64,000 nucleotides of DNA from Chitinophaga arvensicola (lineage in GTDB: Bacteria; Bacteroidota; Bacteroidia; Chitinophagales; Chitinophagaceae). The notes under the pieces were generated by a model that was not told the DNA's origin, made no database searches, and saw nothing but the letters and a program-made list of their open reading frames with translations. Shown one piece after another: positions 45,014 through 52,673 of the stretch. The stretch covers positions 3,612,698 through 3,676,697 of the forward strand of contig NZ_FOJG01000002.1 in NCBI RefSeq assembly GCF_900110835.1, given 5' to 3'. A program made the position numbers and the translations under genes. Each line of letters starts with the position of its first letter. The stretch's first letter is position 1.

Positions 45014-45202
45014 ATACAGAAACAACAACAACGACAAAATTTATCAAATTATAAAAATATTTACAAATACGATGGACTGCAAAATCTAAACTTGTTTAAG
45101 AAAAATTTAACCTGCATTATTTCTTAGAACGTTTATTTGGTCCGACCTTTGAATTAATAAAACAAGAAGATTTATCAATCTTCTGTAAAACTCAAAGATT
45201 AA

Positions 45203-45216
45203 CTAAAACGTTTTAG
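45203..45216. promoter_or_regulatory. Perfect 14-bp palindrome CTAAAACGTTTTAG
   Basis: CTAAAACGTTTTAG is its own reverse complement, with a central CG as in LacI-family operators. It sits 10 bp upstream of the -7 element of the first twin element, overlapping the -33 position. Confidence 0.6.
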
Positions 45217-45226
45217 CAAAATATCG

Positions 45227-45234
45227 TATTTTTG
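45227..45234 (+). promoter_or_regulatory. -7 promoter element of the first twin small-RNA candidate
   Basis: TATTTTTG fits TAnnTTTG; transcription would start near 45240, exactly before the conserved block. Confidence 0.55.
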
Positions 45235-45239
45235 TATCA

Positions 45240-45300
45240 GTTTTTCATAACGTGGAATTTATAAAGGCAAACGGCTCTGATCACAGAGCCGTATTTTTTT
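45240..45300 (+). ncRNA. Candidate small RNA, copy 1
   Basis: The predicted ~60-nt RNA begins with the block TTTTCATAACGTGGAATT continuing to TATAAA (45242-45265). After five bases comes a perfect 9-bp hairpin, ACGGCTCTG-ATCA-CAGAGCCGT (45271-45292), with the T-run ATTTTTTT. Promoter, conserved 5' part and intrinsic terminator make a complete compact gene. Its twin at 45461 keeps the block but has a different hairpin. A 22-codon GTG-started reading frame is present but runs through the hairpin, so a peptide is less likely. No known RNA family is recognised. Confidence 0.6.
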
Positions 45301-45460
45301 GTCCTAACTATACCTTTTAGTCGTTTTCTTCCCTCAAAGACGCTGTTTTGCATCTTTCTTCAAAAATATTCGCGTTTCCGTTTACCTTTTTTCGATATTA
45401 TTGTTATGTAATAAAACGGGCGGTATTATCAGCGCTTTCAGCAATGGTAGTATCCGTTTG

Positions 45461-45517
45461 TTTTCATAACGTGGAATTTTTAAAATGCAACGGTCCCGAT
45501 TCCTCGGGACCGTCTTC
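45461..45517 (+). ncRNA. Candidate small RNA, copy 2
   Basis: The block TTTTCATAACGTGGAATT continuing to TTTAAA (45461-45484) differs from copy 1 at a single base. It is followed by a 10-bp hairpin, ACGGTCCCGA-TTCC-TCGGGACCGT (45490-45513). The stem sequence differs from copy 1 but pairing is kept, which indicates structure rather than sequence is conserved there. The T-tail is weaker (CTTCATTT), and no exact -7 element precedes it (nearest TATCCGTTTG at 45451-45460). Confidence 0.5.
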
Positions 45518-45572
45518 ATTTATGCGGTTAGCCAGGAGCAGGTAGCTCTCAGCTGATGTATCTTAAACAGGC

Positions 45573-46685
45573 TTACGCTTTATTCGCTTTGATCAGTTCA
45601 AAGAAATCATCAAACAGATAGCGGCTATCGAATGGACCAGGAGTTGATTCCGGGTGATATTGTACACTGAAAGCCGGTTTGTTTTTAATGCGGATACCTT
45701 CTACAGAATGATCATTCAGGTTCACGTGAGTTACTTCTACGTTCTCGCTGGCAGCTACTGCTTTAGGGTCTACTGCAAAACCGTGGTTCTGGGTGGTGAT
45801 TTCACACAGACCGGTTTTCAGGTTCTTTACCGGGTGGTTTAAACCGCGGTGACCGTGGTGCATTTTGTAAGTGGGAATACCGTTGGCCAGTGCCAGCAGC
45901 TGATGTCCCAGGCAGATACCAAACATCGGGCGTTCTGCATCCAGGATCTTTTTCACCGTGTCTATTGCATAAGTCAGCGGCGCCGGATCGCCGGGACCAT
46001 TGGAAATAAAATAGGCATGTGGTTTAAATTCTTCACATACTTCGAAAGGAGTGTCTGTCGGGAAAACCTGCAGGTAGGCGCCCTTTTCGGACAGGCATTT
46101 CAGCATATTTCTTTTCACACCATTATCCAGTACTGCGATACGGATATCCGCAGCAGGATCGCCTACGTTATAGGCTTCCGGCGTGGTCACATCCTTGCAG
46201 AGCGCCAGTCCTTCCATGGAAGGTACTTTCGCCAGTTCAGCTTTCAGCTGATCGATGTCGAGGATGGAGGAAGAGATAATGCAGTTCATAGCACCTTTGC
46301 TACGGATGTGGGAAACGAGCGCGCGGGTGTCTACATCATAAATGGCCACCAGTTCATTATCGGTCAGGAACGTTTCCAGGGAGGAATCTGCCATTTTCCT
46401 GGAATAGTTGTACGCGATATTCTTAGCGATCAAACCATTGATCTTGACACTGCCACTTTCTACGTCATCCTTTTTGGTGCCGTAGTTTCCGATGTAGCAA
46501 TTGTTCATAATCAGTACCTGTCCTTTGTAAGAAGGGTCCGTAAACACTTCCTGGTAACCCGTCATACCGGTATTGAAAGCTAATTCACCGGCGGCTGTGC
46601 CAATTTTCCCAAAAGCTTTTCCCTGAAAAACCGTACCGTCTTCTAACAGCAGTATGGCAGGTTGGATGGTTCTTGTCTGAGGCAT
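45573..46685 (-). CDS. carA: Carbamoyl-phosphate synthase small (glutaminase) subunit
   Basis: This 370-residue protein is CarA: an N-terminal CPSase small-chain domain (LLEDGTVFQGKAFG, NTGMTGYQEVFTDPSYKGQ), then a class I glutamine amidotransferase with the nucleophile Cys in FGICLGHQLLALANG and the His/Glu pair in SVQYHPESTPGP. It supplies ammonia to CarB for pyrimidine and arginine synthesis. CarB is not adjacent. The predicted promoter (46768-46775) lies upstream of a hairpin terminator (46714-46751) that precedes the ATG, so attenuation is possible. Confidence 0.96.
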   Translation of the reverse strand: MPQTRTIQPAILLLEDGTVFQGKAFGKIGTAAGELAFNTGMTGYQEVFTDPSYKGQVLIMNNCYIGNYGTKKDDVESGSVKINGLIAKNIAYNYSRKMADSSLETFLTDNELVAIYDVDTRALVSHIRSKGAMNCIISSSILDIDQLKAELAKVPSMEGLALCKDVTTPEAYNVGDPAADIRIAVLDNGVKRNMLKCLSEKGAYLQVFPTDTPFEVCEEFKPHAYFISNGPGDPAPLTYAIDTVKKILDAERPMFGICLGHQLLALANGIPTYKMHHGHRGLNHPVKNLKTGLCEITTQNHGFAVDPKAVAASENVEVTHVNLNDHSVEGIRIKNKPAFSVQYHPESTPGPFDSRYLFDDFFELIKANKA

Positions 46686-46713
46686 TTCTGGTATCTGTCT
46701 TGTTTTATATTTT

Positions 46714-46751
46714 AAAAAAAACCTTCAAGGGTACAAAATGCCCTGAAGGTT
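46714..46751 (-). terminator. Terminator between the zinc-ribbon gene and carA, possible carA attenuator
   Basis: On the minus strand AACCTTCAGGG (46741-46751) pairs with CCCTTGAAGGTT (46720-46731) with one bulge, followed by a run of T's (46714-46721). It ends 28 bp before the carA start codon, downstream of a -7 promoter element. Confidence 0.85.
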
Positions 46752-46767
46752 CGGATAAAAAACCGTG

Positions 46768-46775
46768 CAAAGGTA
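46768..46775 (-). promoter_or_regulatory. -7 promoter element upstream of the carA leader terminator
   Basis: Minus-strand TACCTTTG fits TAnnTTTG and predicts an RNA starting near 46763 with a ~75-nt leader that contains the terminator. Confidence 0.5.
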
Positions 46776-46823
46776 TGAAATGCAACAGTTAATTACAGAT
46801 TTTTTTTACCAGAAATGAATATG

Positions 46824-47651
46824 TTACTTAATTTTTACAGATTTCAGTATTCTTTGGGCCACCTGGCGGCCATTCTGGTCATCATCACGGTAGCTGATCT
46901 GGATCTGCCAGCGGTTGCTTCCTTTGATCATTACCAGGTTACAGAAAGCCAGGCGGATGCCACCTTTATAAAGATAGTTTCCTTCCTCCAGGATACCCTG
47001 CATGCCCGAAATAAGCACAGGAACAGATTTGCAGTCTATTTCCGTAGCAGTTTCCTTTAGCTGCATGGTGTTATGCGAATCGGTAACCGCTTCTTCCAGT
47101 GTATTGGCCACATTGCTGATATAACTGTACATATTCACAGCAATGCGGATACCGCCTCCATCTTCATTGCTGTATGTTTTAGCATATTCGATCACCTTTG
47201 CCTCCTCTCCTTCCAATGGCTGGTCGTGTACCCACAATTTCACAGGCGTGCTGATTTCCAGCGCCTGGCGGCCAATGGTGGCAGTATGCCAGTTACTATA
47301 CAAACTGCTGGCGGGTACTTTGGGATATATAAAGGTAAATACAGCCCTTTTCCCGAAAAGGGTACCGGTAACTGCGAGCAATACAACAAACAGGGAAAAA
47401 AACAGGATCACTTTTCCACGGTTAGCAGGCTGTGTCTGGCTTTTCAGCCAGGTGAGCAGGCCGTTTGTTTTTTTCTCTTTAAGGGAGATGCCAACTTCCT
47501 GGGTATATTCCTGGAAAGAAGCCATGGGGCGGAGCTTGCGCCACTCGGTAAAACTCTGCAAGAGCTTCTTGCCACAGGCATCACAAAAGATGAGATACTC
47601 GGATTTTAAAGGATTGGGATGTCCACAACTATCACAGTGCAGGTATTTCAT
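46824..47651 (-). CDS. Zinc-ribbon membrane protein of unknown function
   Basis: This 275-residue protein starts with a zinc ribbon (Cys6-x2-Cys9 and Cys23-x2-Cys26), has a soluble linker and one membrane helix (about 80-99), followed by an extracytoplasmic domain of mixed strands (ALEISTPVKLWV, GIRIAVNMYSY, ISGMQGILEEGNYLYKGGIRLAF). Cytoplasmic zinc ribbons joined to an external sensing or adhesion-like domain are common in small uncharacterised bacterial proteins. No function can be assigned. It ends at the terminator that precedes carA. Confidence 0.78.
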   Translation of the reverse strand: MKYLHCDSCGHPNPLKSEYLIFCDACGKKLLQSFTEWRKLRPMASFQEYTQEVGISLKEKKTNGLLTWLKSQTQPANRGKVILFFSLFVVLLAVTGTLFGKRAVFTFIYPKVPASSLYSNWHTATIGRQALEISTPVKLWVHDQPLEGEEAKVIEYAKTYSNEDGGGIRIAVNMYSYISNVANTLEEAVTDSHNTMQLKETATEIDCKSVPVLISGMQGILEEGNYLYKGGIRLAFCNLVMIKGSNRWQIQISYRDDDQNGRQVAQRILKSVKIK

Positions 47652-47707
47652 AGGAGGTTTATTAGCGATACTGTAATATTACGAAATAAATATATTTATT
47701 TGTGCAT

Positions 47708-47741
47708 AAAAAAAGGACAAAGCCGGGCTTTGTCCTTTTTT
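47708..47741 (-). terminator. Terminator of the ribosomal protein cluster after rplQ
   Basis: AAAAAAAGGACAAAGC pairs with GCTTTGTCCTTTTTT around the loop CGG, with T-runs on both strands; it ends the alpha-operon transcript. Confidence 0.93.
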
Positions 47742-47759
47742 CGTATCGTTGATATAAGA

Positions 47760-48251
47760 TTACTCAGCAGATTTTTCTTCTGTTGCAGTATCAGCAGCTT
47801 TAGTTTCAGTTGCTTCATCTGCTTTCTTCTTAGCACCACCGGCACGACGTGTTTTCTTAGCAGCAGCTTTTTCTTCTGTTTTACCGTAGATTTCGTTGAA
47901 GTCTACCAGTTCAATCATTGCTACTTCGGCGTTATCACCTACACGTTTGCCCAGTTTAATGATACGGGTGTAACCACCAGGACGGGTAGCTATTTTCTCA
48001 CTGATCGTGCTGAACAGTTCCTTGATAGCTTCTTTATCCTGCAGGTAGCTGAACACAATTCTACGGTTGTGGGTAGAATCGGTTTTGCCTCTTGTCAGCA
48101 GCGGCTCAACATACACGCGCAGCGCTTTCGCTTTTGCCAGTGTAGTGGTGATACGTTTGTGGCTGATCAGTTCGCAAGCCAGATTGGACATCAGGGCTTT
48201 ACGGTGGGAAGCAGTTCTGCTTAACTTGTTTAATTTTACTCCGTGACGCAT
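47760..48251 (-). CDS. rplQ: Ribosomal protein L17
   Basis: The conserved L17 core (MRHGVKLNKLSRTASHRKAL, then HKRITTTLAKAKALRVYVEP) covers residues 1-123. Residues 124-163 form an extra Lys/Ala/Glu-rich low-complexity tail absent from E. coli L17. The protein lies near the peptide exit tunnel of the 50S subunit. It is the last gene of the cluster, 117 bp after rpoA. Confidence 0.97.
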   Translation of the reverse strand: MRHGVKLNKLSRTASHRKALMSNLACELISHKRITTTLAKAKALRVYVEPLLTRGKTDSTHNRRIVFSYLQDKEAIKELFSTISEKIATRPGGYTRIIKLGKRVGDNAEVAMIELVDFNEIYGKTEEKAAAKKTRRAGGAKKKADEATETKAADTATEEKSAE

Positions 48252-48316
48252 GACATTTTTGTTTTTAACCCTTACACCGTGTCAGGAATTGTAAGGTACT
48301 TGTTAGTTATAAAGTA

Positions 48317-48358
48317 GTTAAGCCAAAGCTATTGCGGCTGCAAAGGCTTTGGCTTAAC
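48317..48358 (-). other. Intercistronic hairpin between rpoA and rplQ
   Basis: GTTAAGCCAAAGC (48317-48329) pairs perfectly with GCTTTGGCTTAAC (48346-48358) around a 16-nt loop. There is no T-run, so it is not a classic terminator. Confidence 0.75.
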
Positions 48359-48368
48359 CGGGAAAATA

Positions 48369-49364
48369 CTATTCTTCTTCGAGTTTCAGTTTAGACAGAT
48401 CCATACCGAAGTGCAGACCTCTTTCGCCTAATACCTGTTCAATTTCGCTGAGTGATTTCTGGCCGAAGTTTCTGAACTTCATCAGTTCTTCCTGTTCGTA
48501 TTGTACCAGTTCGCTGAGGGAATTGATTTTAGCTGCTTTCAGACAGTTGAATGCACGTACGCTCAGATCGAGGTCTTCGAGTGGTGTTTTCAGGATCTTA
48601 CGCAGTTGCAGTGTTTGTTCATCCACTACATCTTCTTTTTCAGTGTCTTTGGTATCAAAGCTGATGTTTTCATCGGTGATGATCATCAGGTGCTGAATGA
48701 GGATGCGGGAAGCTTGTTTAACTGCTTCTTCCGGATGGATAGTACCGTCTGTGATCACCTCCATAACGAGCTTCTCATAGTCAGTTTTCTGCTCCACACG
48801 GGTATTTTCTATGCTGTACTTTACGTTTTTGATAGGCGTAAAGATAGAGTCAATCGCGATGTAGCCAAATACTGCATCTTTGGGTTTATTTTCCTCAGCT
48901 GGAACATAACCACGGCCTTTACCGATAGTCAGTTCGATATCCAGCTTGGCAGAAGGATCCAGGGTGCAGATTAACAGTTCCGGATTCATGATCTGGAAAG
49001 CACTGGTGGCTTTTTCAATCATATCAGCGCGGAATTCTGTTTTACCCTTGATGGACAGTGTGATCTTTTCGTTCGTTACATCACTCTCTGAAATCCTTTT
49101 GAAACGAACCTGTTTCAGGTTCAAAATGATTTCAGTAACGTCTTCAGTAACACCTTTCAGTGTAGCGAACTCGTGATCGGCTCCTTCAATTTTAATACCC
49201 ACAATGGCATAGCCCTCCAAAGAAGACAACAGTACGCGACGTAACGCATTACCGACAGTCACAGCATAACCTGGTTCTAATGGACGGAATTCGAATTGAG
49301 CTTCAAAGTCTGTAGACTTCTGCAATACGATCTTATCAGGTTTCTGGAAATTTAAAATTGCCAT
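48369..49364 (-). CDS. rpoA: RNA polymerase alpha subunit
   Basis: This 331-residue protein has the N-terminal assembly domain (FEFRPLEPGYAVTVGNALRR, LLSSLEGYAI) and the C-terminal DNA- and factor-binding domain (from LDLSVRAFNCLKAAKINSL to LGERGLHFGMDL). It lies between rpsD and rplQ in the alpha operon. Confidence 0.97.
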   Translation of the reverse strand: MAILNFQKPDKIVLQKSTDFEAQFEFRPLEPGYAVTVGNALRRVLLSSLEGYAIVGIKIEGADHEFATLKGVTEDVTEIILNLKQVRFKRISESDVTNEKITLSIKGKTEFRADMIEKATSAFQIMNPELLICTLDPSAKLDIELTIGKGRGYVPAEENKPKDAVFGYIAIDSIFTPIKNVKYSIENTRVEQKTDYEKLVMEVITDGTIHPEEAVKQASRILIQHLMIITDENISFDTKDTEKEDVVDEQTLQLRKILKTPLEDLDLSVRAFNCLKAAKINSLSELVQYEQEELMKFRNFGQKSLSEIEQVLGERGLHFGMDLSKLKLEEE

Positions 49365-49396
49365 TGATATGATAGATTTATTTGTTAAATATGAGG

Positions 49397-49428
49397 TTAG
49401 TCCATGACCCTATTGAGTCATGGACTAA
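49397..49428 (-). other. Intercistronic hairpin between rpsD and rpoA
   Basis: TTAGTCCATGAC (49397-49408) pairs perfectly with GTCATGGACTAA (49417-49428) around an 8-nt loop in a 71-bp spacer. No T-run follows on the mRNA strand. Confidence 0.75.
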
Positions 49429-49435
49429 TTATTTA

Positions 49436-50041
49436 TTACTTAGAGTACAATTCTACGATCAGTTGTTCCTTGATATTTTCTGGAACATTCTCTCTCTCAG
49501 GATAAGCAATGAATACACCTTTCATTTCTTTTTCGCTCCAATCCAACCAGCTGAATTTAGGATTTTTTCCACGGATAACGCTGGTCAGTGCAGAATTGTT
49601 TGCGGTTTTGTTTTTCAGGCTGATAACGTCTCCTGGTTTCAGTTGGAAAGAAGGAGTGTTAACTACGATACCGTTAACGGTAATGTGTTTGTGAGACACC
49701 AGCTGACGGGCAGCAGGACGGGAAGGAGCGATACCCAGACGGAAAACAGTGTTGTCCAGACGGGCTTCGAGCAATTTGATCAATACTTCACCGGCAACAC
49801 CTTTTCTACGGGTAGCTTCGTCGAACAGGTTACGGAACTGACGCTCCAGCAAACCGTAAGTGTACTTAGCTTTTTGTTTTTCTCTCAGCTGCAGTGCGTA
49901 CTCGCCTAATTGTTTGCGTTTACGGTTAGCGCCATGTTGACCCGGAGGGTTGCTGTTCTTACTTAAATACTTGCCATTACCGAGAATGGGTTCACCAAAA
50001 ATTCTGGAAATTTTGGTCTTTGGTCCTGTGTACCTTGCCAT
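49436..50041 (-). CDS. rpsD: Ribosomal protein S4
   Basis: This 201-residue primary 16S rRNA-binding protein has the N-terminal MARYTGPKTKISRIFGEPI, and the S4 RNA-binding domain RLDNTVFRLGIAPSRPAARQLVSH with ITVNGIVVNTPSF. The N-terminal zinc-type Cys motif of some S4 proteins is absent. In many bacteria S4 represses the alpha operon; the hairpins in the flanking spacers could be relevant. Confidence 0.97.
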   Translation of the reverse strand: MARYTGPKTKISRIFGEPILGNGKYLSKNSNPPGQHGANRKRKQLGEYALQLREKQKAKYTYGLLERQFRNLFDEATRRKGVAGEVLIKLLEARLDNTVFRLGIAPSRPAARQLVSHKHITVNGIVVNTPSFQLKPGDVISLKNKTANNSALTSVIRGKNPKFSWLDWSEKEMKGVFIAYPERENVPENIKEQLIVELYSK

Positions 50042-50141
50042 GTTTTAAATATACTTTAGATTTTTTAGTTAATGATGCATGCTCTTCAAAAAATCTGAAA
50101 ACCTGATCATGCACCCATTTATTTAATAATAAATTACAACG

Positions 50142-50179
50142 TCCAGATACCAAACTTCTAATGAAATCTGGTATCTGGA
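50142..50179 (-). other. Intercistronic hairpin between rpsK and rpsD
   Basis: TCCAGATACCA (50142-50152) pairs with TGGTATCTGGA (50169-50179) around a 16-nt loop in a 156-bp spacer with no T-run after it. Confidence 0.7.
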
Positions 50180-50197
50180 TGCTGTAAATATATACTA

Positions 50198-50599
50198 CTA
50201 TACTCTTCTCTTCTTAGGAGGGCGGCAACCGTTGTGAGGTAAAGGAGTAACATCTTTGATCATGTTTACTTCGATACCGGAGTTAGCGATAGCGCGGATT
50301 GCACTTTCACGACCAGCTCCCGGGCCTTTTACAAAAACATCTGCTCTTTTCAGACCAGAGTCCATAGCTACCTTAGCAGCATCCTGTGCAGCCAGCTGAG
50401 CAGCATATGGGGTGTTCTTTTTAGAACCTCTGAAGCCCATTTTACCAGCAGAAGACCAGGAGATAACCTGACCATGCTTGTTGGTGATGCTTACGATGAT
50501 GTTGTTAAAGCTAGCAGAGATATGAACATCTCCGTAGTTATCCACCTTTACTACTCTCTTTTTATTAGCAGCAGTTTTTGTATTATTTGCTTTTGCCAT
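50198..50599 (-). CDS. rpsK: Ribosomal protein S11
   Basis: This 133-residue 30S platform protein shows ASFNNIIVSITNKHGQVISW, the VKGPGAGRESAIRAI signature and the C-terminal PHNGCRPPKKRRV. It lies between rpsM and rpsD as in most bacteria. Confidence 0.97.
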   Translation of the reverse strand: MAKANNTKTAANKKRVVKVDNYGDVHISASFNNIIVSITNKHGQVISWSSAGKMGFRGSKKNTPYAAQLAAQDAAKVAMDSGLKRADVFVKGPGAGRESAIRAIANSGIEVNMIKDVTPLPHNGCRPPKKRRV

Positions 50600-50708
50600 A
50601 ATGATTTAAATTCCAAATATGAAATTCCCATCCCAAATTTTACACGACTCGCCGTCATTTGAAACCCCTCAGATTCGGACTTGGGATTTCAACCTGGGAT
50701 TTTATTTA

Positions 50709-51089
50709 TTATTTCTTAGTTGCTTTTTTCTTACCAGCCACTGTCTTACGTTTACCTTTACGGGTACGGCTGTTGGTACGTGTACGCTGACCTCTTACCG
50801 GTAAGCCTTTCCTGTGACGCAGACCGCGGTAGCAAGCGATATCCAGCAGACGCTTGATATTCATTTGCACTTCGGAACGCAGTTGACCTTCTACCTTAAA
50901 CTCACCGTTAATGATATTACGGATGGCAGCTTGATCATCATCATTCCAATCACGCACTTTTTTGTTTACATCAATTTCCGCCTTGTTCAGGATATATTGG
51001 GCGGTAGAACGGCCTATACCAAAGATATAGGTGAGGCCAATTTCTCCTCTTTTATTTTTAGGAAGATCTATACCGGCTATACGTGCCAT
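50709..51089 (-). CDS. rpsM: Ribosomal protein S13
   Basis: This 126-residue 30S head protein starts MARIAGIDLPKNKRGEIGL and has the GLRHRKGLPVRGQRTRTNSR signature; the Lys/Arg-rich tail reaches towards the P-site tRNA. It lies 59 bp after rpmJ. Confidence 0.97.
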   Translation of the reverse strand: MARIAGIDLPKNKRGEIGLTYIFGIGRSTAQYILNKAEIDVNKKVRDWNDDDQAAIRNIINGEFKVEGQLRSEVQMNIKRLLDIACYRGLRHRKGLPVRGQRTRTNSRTRKGKRKTVAGKKKATKK

Positions 51090-51148
51090 ATTTCTATTTT
51101 AGATTTTATGATTCTGATTAAAAAATCAAATTCCGTTAGGGGAATCGA

Positions 51149-51265
51149 TTATCCCTGGCGTTGTTTAAAACGAGGATTCTTTTTGTTGATTACCAACAAA
51201 ACACCTTTTCTACGAACTATTTTACAATCCGCACTTCTTTTTTTGATTGCAGCTCTTACCTTCAT
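51149..51265 (-). CDS. rpmJ: Ribosomal protein L36 (zinc-ligand-poor form)
   Basis: A 38-residue frame, MKVRAAIKKRSADCKIVRRK to the end FKQRQG, matches L36. It lies between infA and rpsM, the standard site. Compared with the zinc-binding form, three ligands are changed: position 11 is Ser, 27 is Asn and the His position is Phe (33), while only Cys14 remains. It is thus a C-minus type L36, expected to fold without zinc. Confidence 0.93.
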   Translation of the reverse strand: MKVRAAIKKRSADCKIVRRKGVLLVINKKNPRFKQRQG

Positions 51266-51335
51266 GATTAATACTTTATAAAAGGTTATGATATTTATTA
51301 AATTATAATTCCAATCCCCCCTACGCTCTTTCCGC

Positions 51336-51554
51336 TTATTTGTATCTGAAAATTATACGGCCTCTTGACAAATCGTATGGGCTCATCTCCACGCCAACCT
51401 TATCTCCTGGCAGAATGCGGATGTAGTGCATTCTCATTTTTCCAGAAATGGTGGCCAGGATCTCATGCCCGTTTTCCAATTTTACACGGAACATAGCGTT
51501 CGACAAGGCTTCTAATATAATTCCATCCTGTTTAATGAGTGCCTGTTTTGCCAT
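51336..51554 (-). CDS. infA: Translation initiation factor IF-1
   Basis: This 72-residue OB-fold protein has the typical GIILEALSNAMFRVKLENGHEILATISGKMR start region and GDKVGVEMSPYDLSRGRI, and binds the ribosomal A site during initiation. A -7 promoter element lies 17 bp upstream. Confidence 0.97.
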   Translation of the reverse strand: MAKQALIKQDGIILEALSNAMFRVKLENGHEILATISGKMRMHYIRILPGDKVGVEMSPYDLSRGRIIFRYK

Positions 51555-51571
51555 AAAAATTTTTAGGACTG

Positions 51572-51579
51572 CAAAGATA
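51572..51579 (-). promoter_or_regulatory. Internal -7 promoter element before infA
   Basis: Minus-strand TATCTTTG, 17 bp before the infA ATG in the 148-bp map-infA spacer; no -33 box is evident. Confidence 0.45.
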
Positions 51580-51702
51580 GCATTTATCTTTTGAAATAGA
51601 AAAATTTACCCGGATTATTATTATTATTGCCAGTTTTTTTGCTAAAACCTGTCTTTTTTACCCTCAAAACCCTTGCTGTATTAGATAAATCCAAAGTCCT
51701 TA

Positions 51703-52503
51703 CTAGTAATTTGAATTCAGTTCGGGGTTATTCTTCTCTTCTCTTTCTATATCCACATAGGTAGATAACACATCTGCCTTACCTTTTCCAACAGCTACCG
51801 TATGTTCGAAGTGAACAGACGGGCTGCCATCGCGGGTAGCAACCGTCCAGCCATCTTCCAGGTATTCAACATCCTTGGAGCGAAGGTTGATCATAGGTTC
51901 GATAGCGATGACCAGTCCTTCCTTCATTACCGGACCACTTCCCCGTTTACCGTAGTTAGGCACCTGAGGATCCTCGTGGAGGTTGCGGCCGAGGCCATGT
52001 CCCACCAGTTCCCTTACAACGCCGTAACCGCGCTCTTTCTCGGTATACTCCTGTATTGCATAGGAGATATCCCCGATCCTGTTGCCCACTATTGCTTTTT
52101 CGATGCCCTTGTACAGGGAAGCTTTGGTAGCAGTCATGAGGCGGAGTACGTTTTCGGGTACATTACCGATAGCAAAGGTGTAAGCGCTGTCTGAATGATA
52201 ACCGTTCATATATACACCTACATCCACGGTGAGGATATCGCCGTCTTTCAGCACATACTTATTTGGGATGCCATGTACTACTTCTTCGTTAACTGAGATG
52301 CAGCAAGCATTTGGAAACCCTTTGTAATTTTTGAAGGAAGGTGTTCCACCATTTTCAACGATAAACTTATCAGCCACTGCATCCACTTCCAATGTGCTCA
52401 TACCTGGTTTCAGGGTTCTGGCTACTTCAGCCAGGGCTGCACTCAGGATCAGGGCACTTTTGCGCATCAACTCTATTTCTTCCTTCGTCTTATAGTGAAT
52501 CAT
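51703..52503 (-). CDS. map: Methionine aminopeptidase, type I
   Basis: This 266-residue enzyme removes the initiator Met from new proteins. The metal ligands are visible in VDVGVYMNGYHSDSAYTF (Asp94, Asp105), with His77 in VVHGIPNK and the GHGLGRNLHEDP segment. It sits between secY and infA in the spc operon, but adk, often found next to it, is missing here. Confidence 0.96.
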   Translation of the reverse strand: MIHYKTKEEIELMRKSALILSAALAEVARTLKPGMSTLEVDAVADKFIVENGGTPSFKNYKGFPNACCISVNEEVVHGIPNKYVLKDGDILTVDVGVYMNGYHSDSAYTFAIGNVPENVLRLMTATKASLYKGIEKAIVGNRIGDISYAIQEYTEKERGYGVVRELVGHGLGRNLHEDPQVPNYGKRGSGPVMKEGLVIAIEPMINLRSKDVEYLEDGWTVATRDGSPSVHFEHTVAVGKGKADVLSTYVDIEREEKNNPELNSNY

Positions 52504-52523
52504 AACAATCCTTGTTTCTTTTC

Positions 52524-52587
52524 GCTGTTAGCCATCAGCAGTAAGCTTTTAGCGTGTGCCGGAACTGAAAGCTGAAGGACTAACTGC
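52524..52587. repeat. TTAGC-rich dispersed repeat, copy C, in the secY-map spacer
   Basis: GCTGTTAGCCATCAGC (52524-52539), AAGCTTTTAGC (52543-52553) and GAACTGAAAGCTGAAGGA plus CTAACTGC (52562-52587) share words with copies B and D (TGTTAGCC, CATCAGC). No long uninterrupted stem forms. Confidence 0.5.
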
Positions 52588-52594
52588 GCTTATT

Positions 52595-52638
52595 CAAAAA
52601 TAATATAGCCACTAAAGCGTAGAAGCTTCTGTGGCTAT
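52595..52638 (-). terminator. Terminator-like hairpin after secY
   Basis: On the minus strand ATAGCCAC (52631-52638) pairs with GTGGCTAT (52605-52612), with an inner AGAAGCTTCT palindrome, followed by ATTATTTTTG. It may cause partial termination before map. Confidence 0.6.
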
Positions 52639-52673
52639 TTTATTGTTCTTGTAACACTTTTGTGTTCAATTAC

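Larger units (their letters stand above)
44871..45572. other. 700-bp AT-rich non-coding region with promoters and twin hairpin elements
   Basis: No protein gene is convincing here. The content is: an orphan consensus promoter (44981-45013), an AT-rich stretch, a LacI-like palindrome (45203-45216), a -7 element (45227-45234), two copies of a conserved block plus hairpin (45240-45300 and 45461-45517), and TTAGC-like words (45526-45556) before carA. Confidence 0.7.

Noticed and set aside
45348..45545. 65-codon plus-strand frame covering the second twin element
   Set aside because: It has no family likeness, runs through a hairpin, and the shared HNVEF words in both elements are explained by the identical RNA block; only the structure is kept downstream.
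47652..47707. Shine-Dalgarno-like AGGAGG near 47654
   Set aside because: It lies on the plus strand, whereas the adjacent gene reads on the minus strand (where it is CCTCCT), so it cannot serve as its ribosome-binding site.
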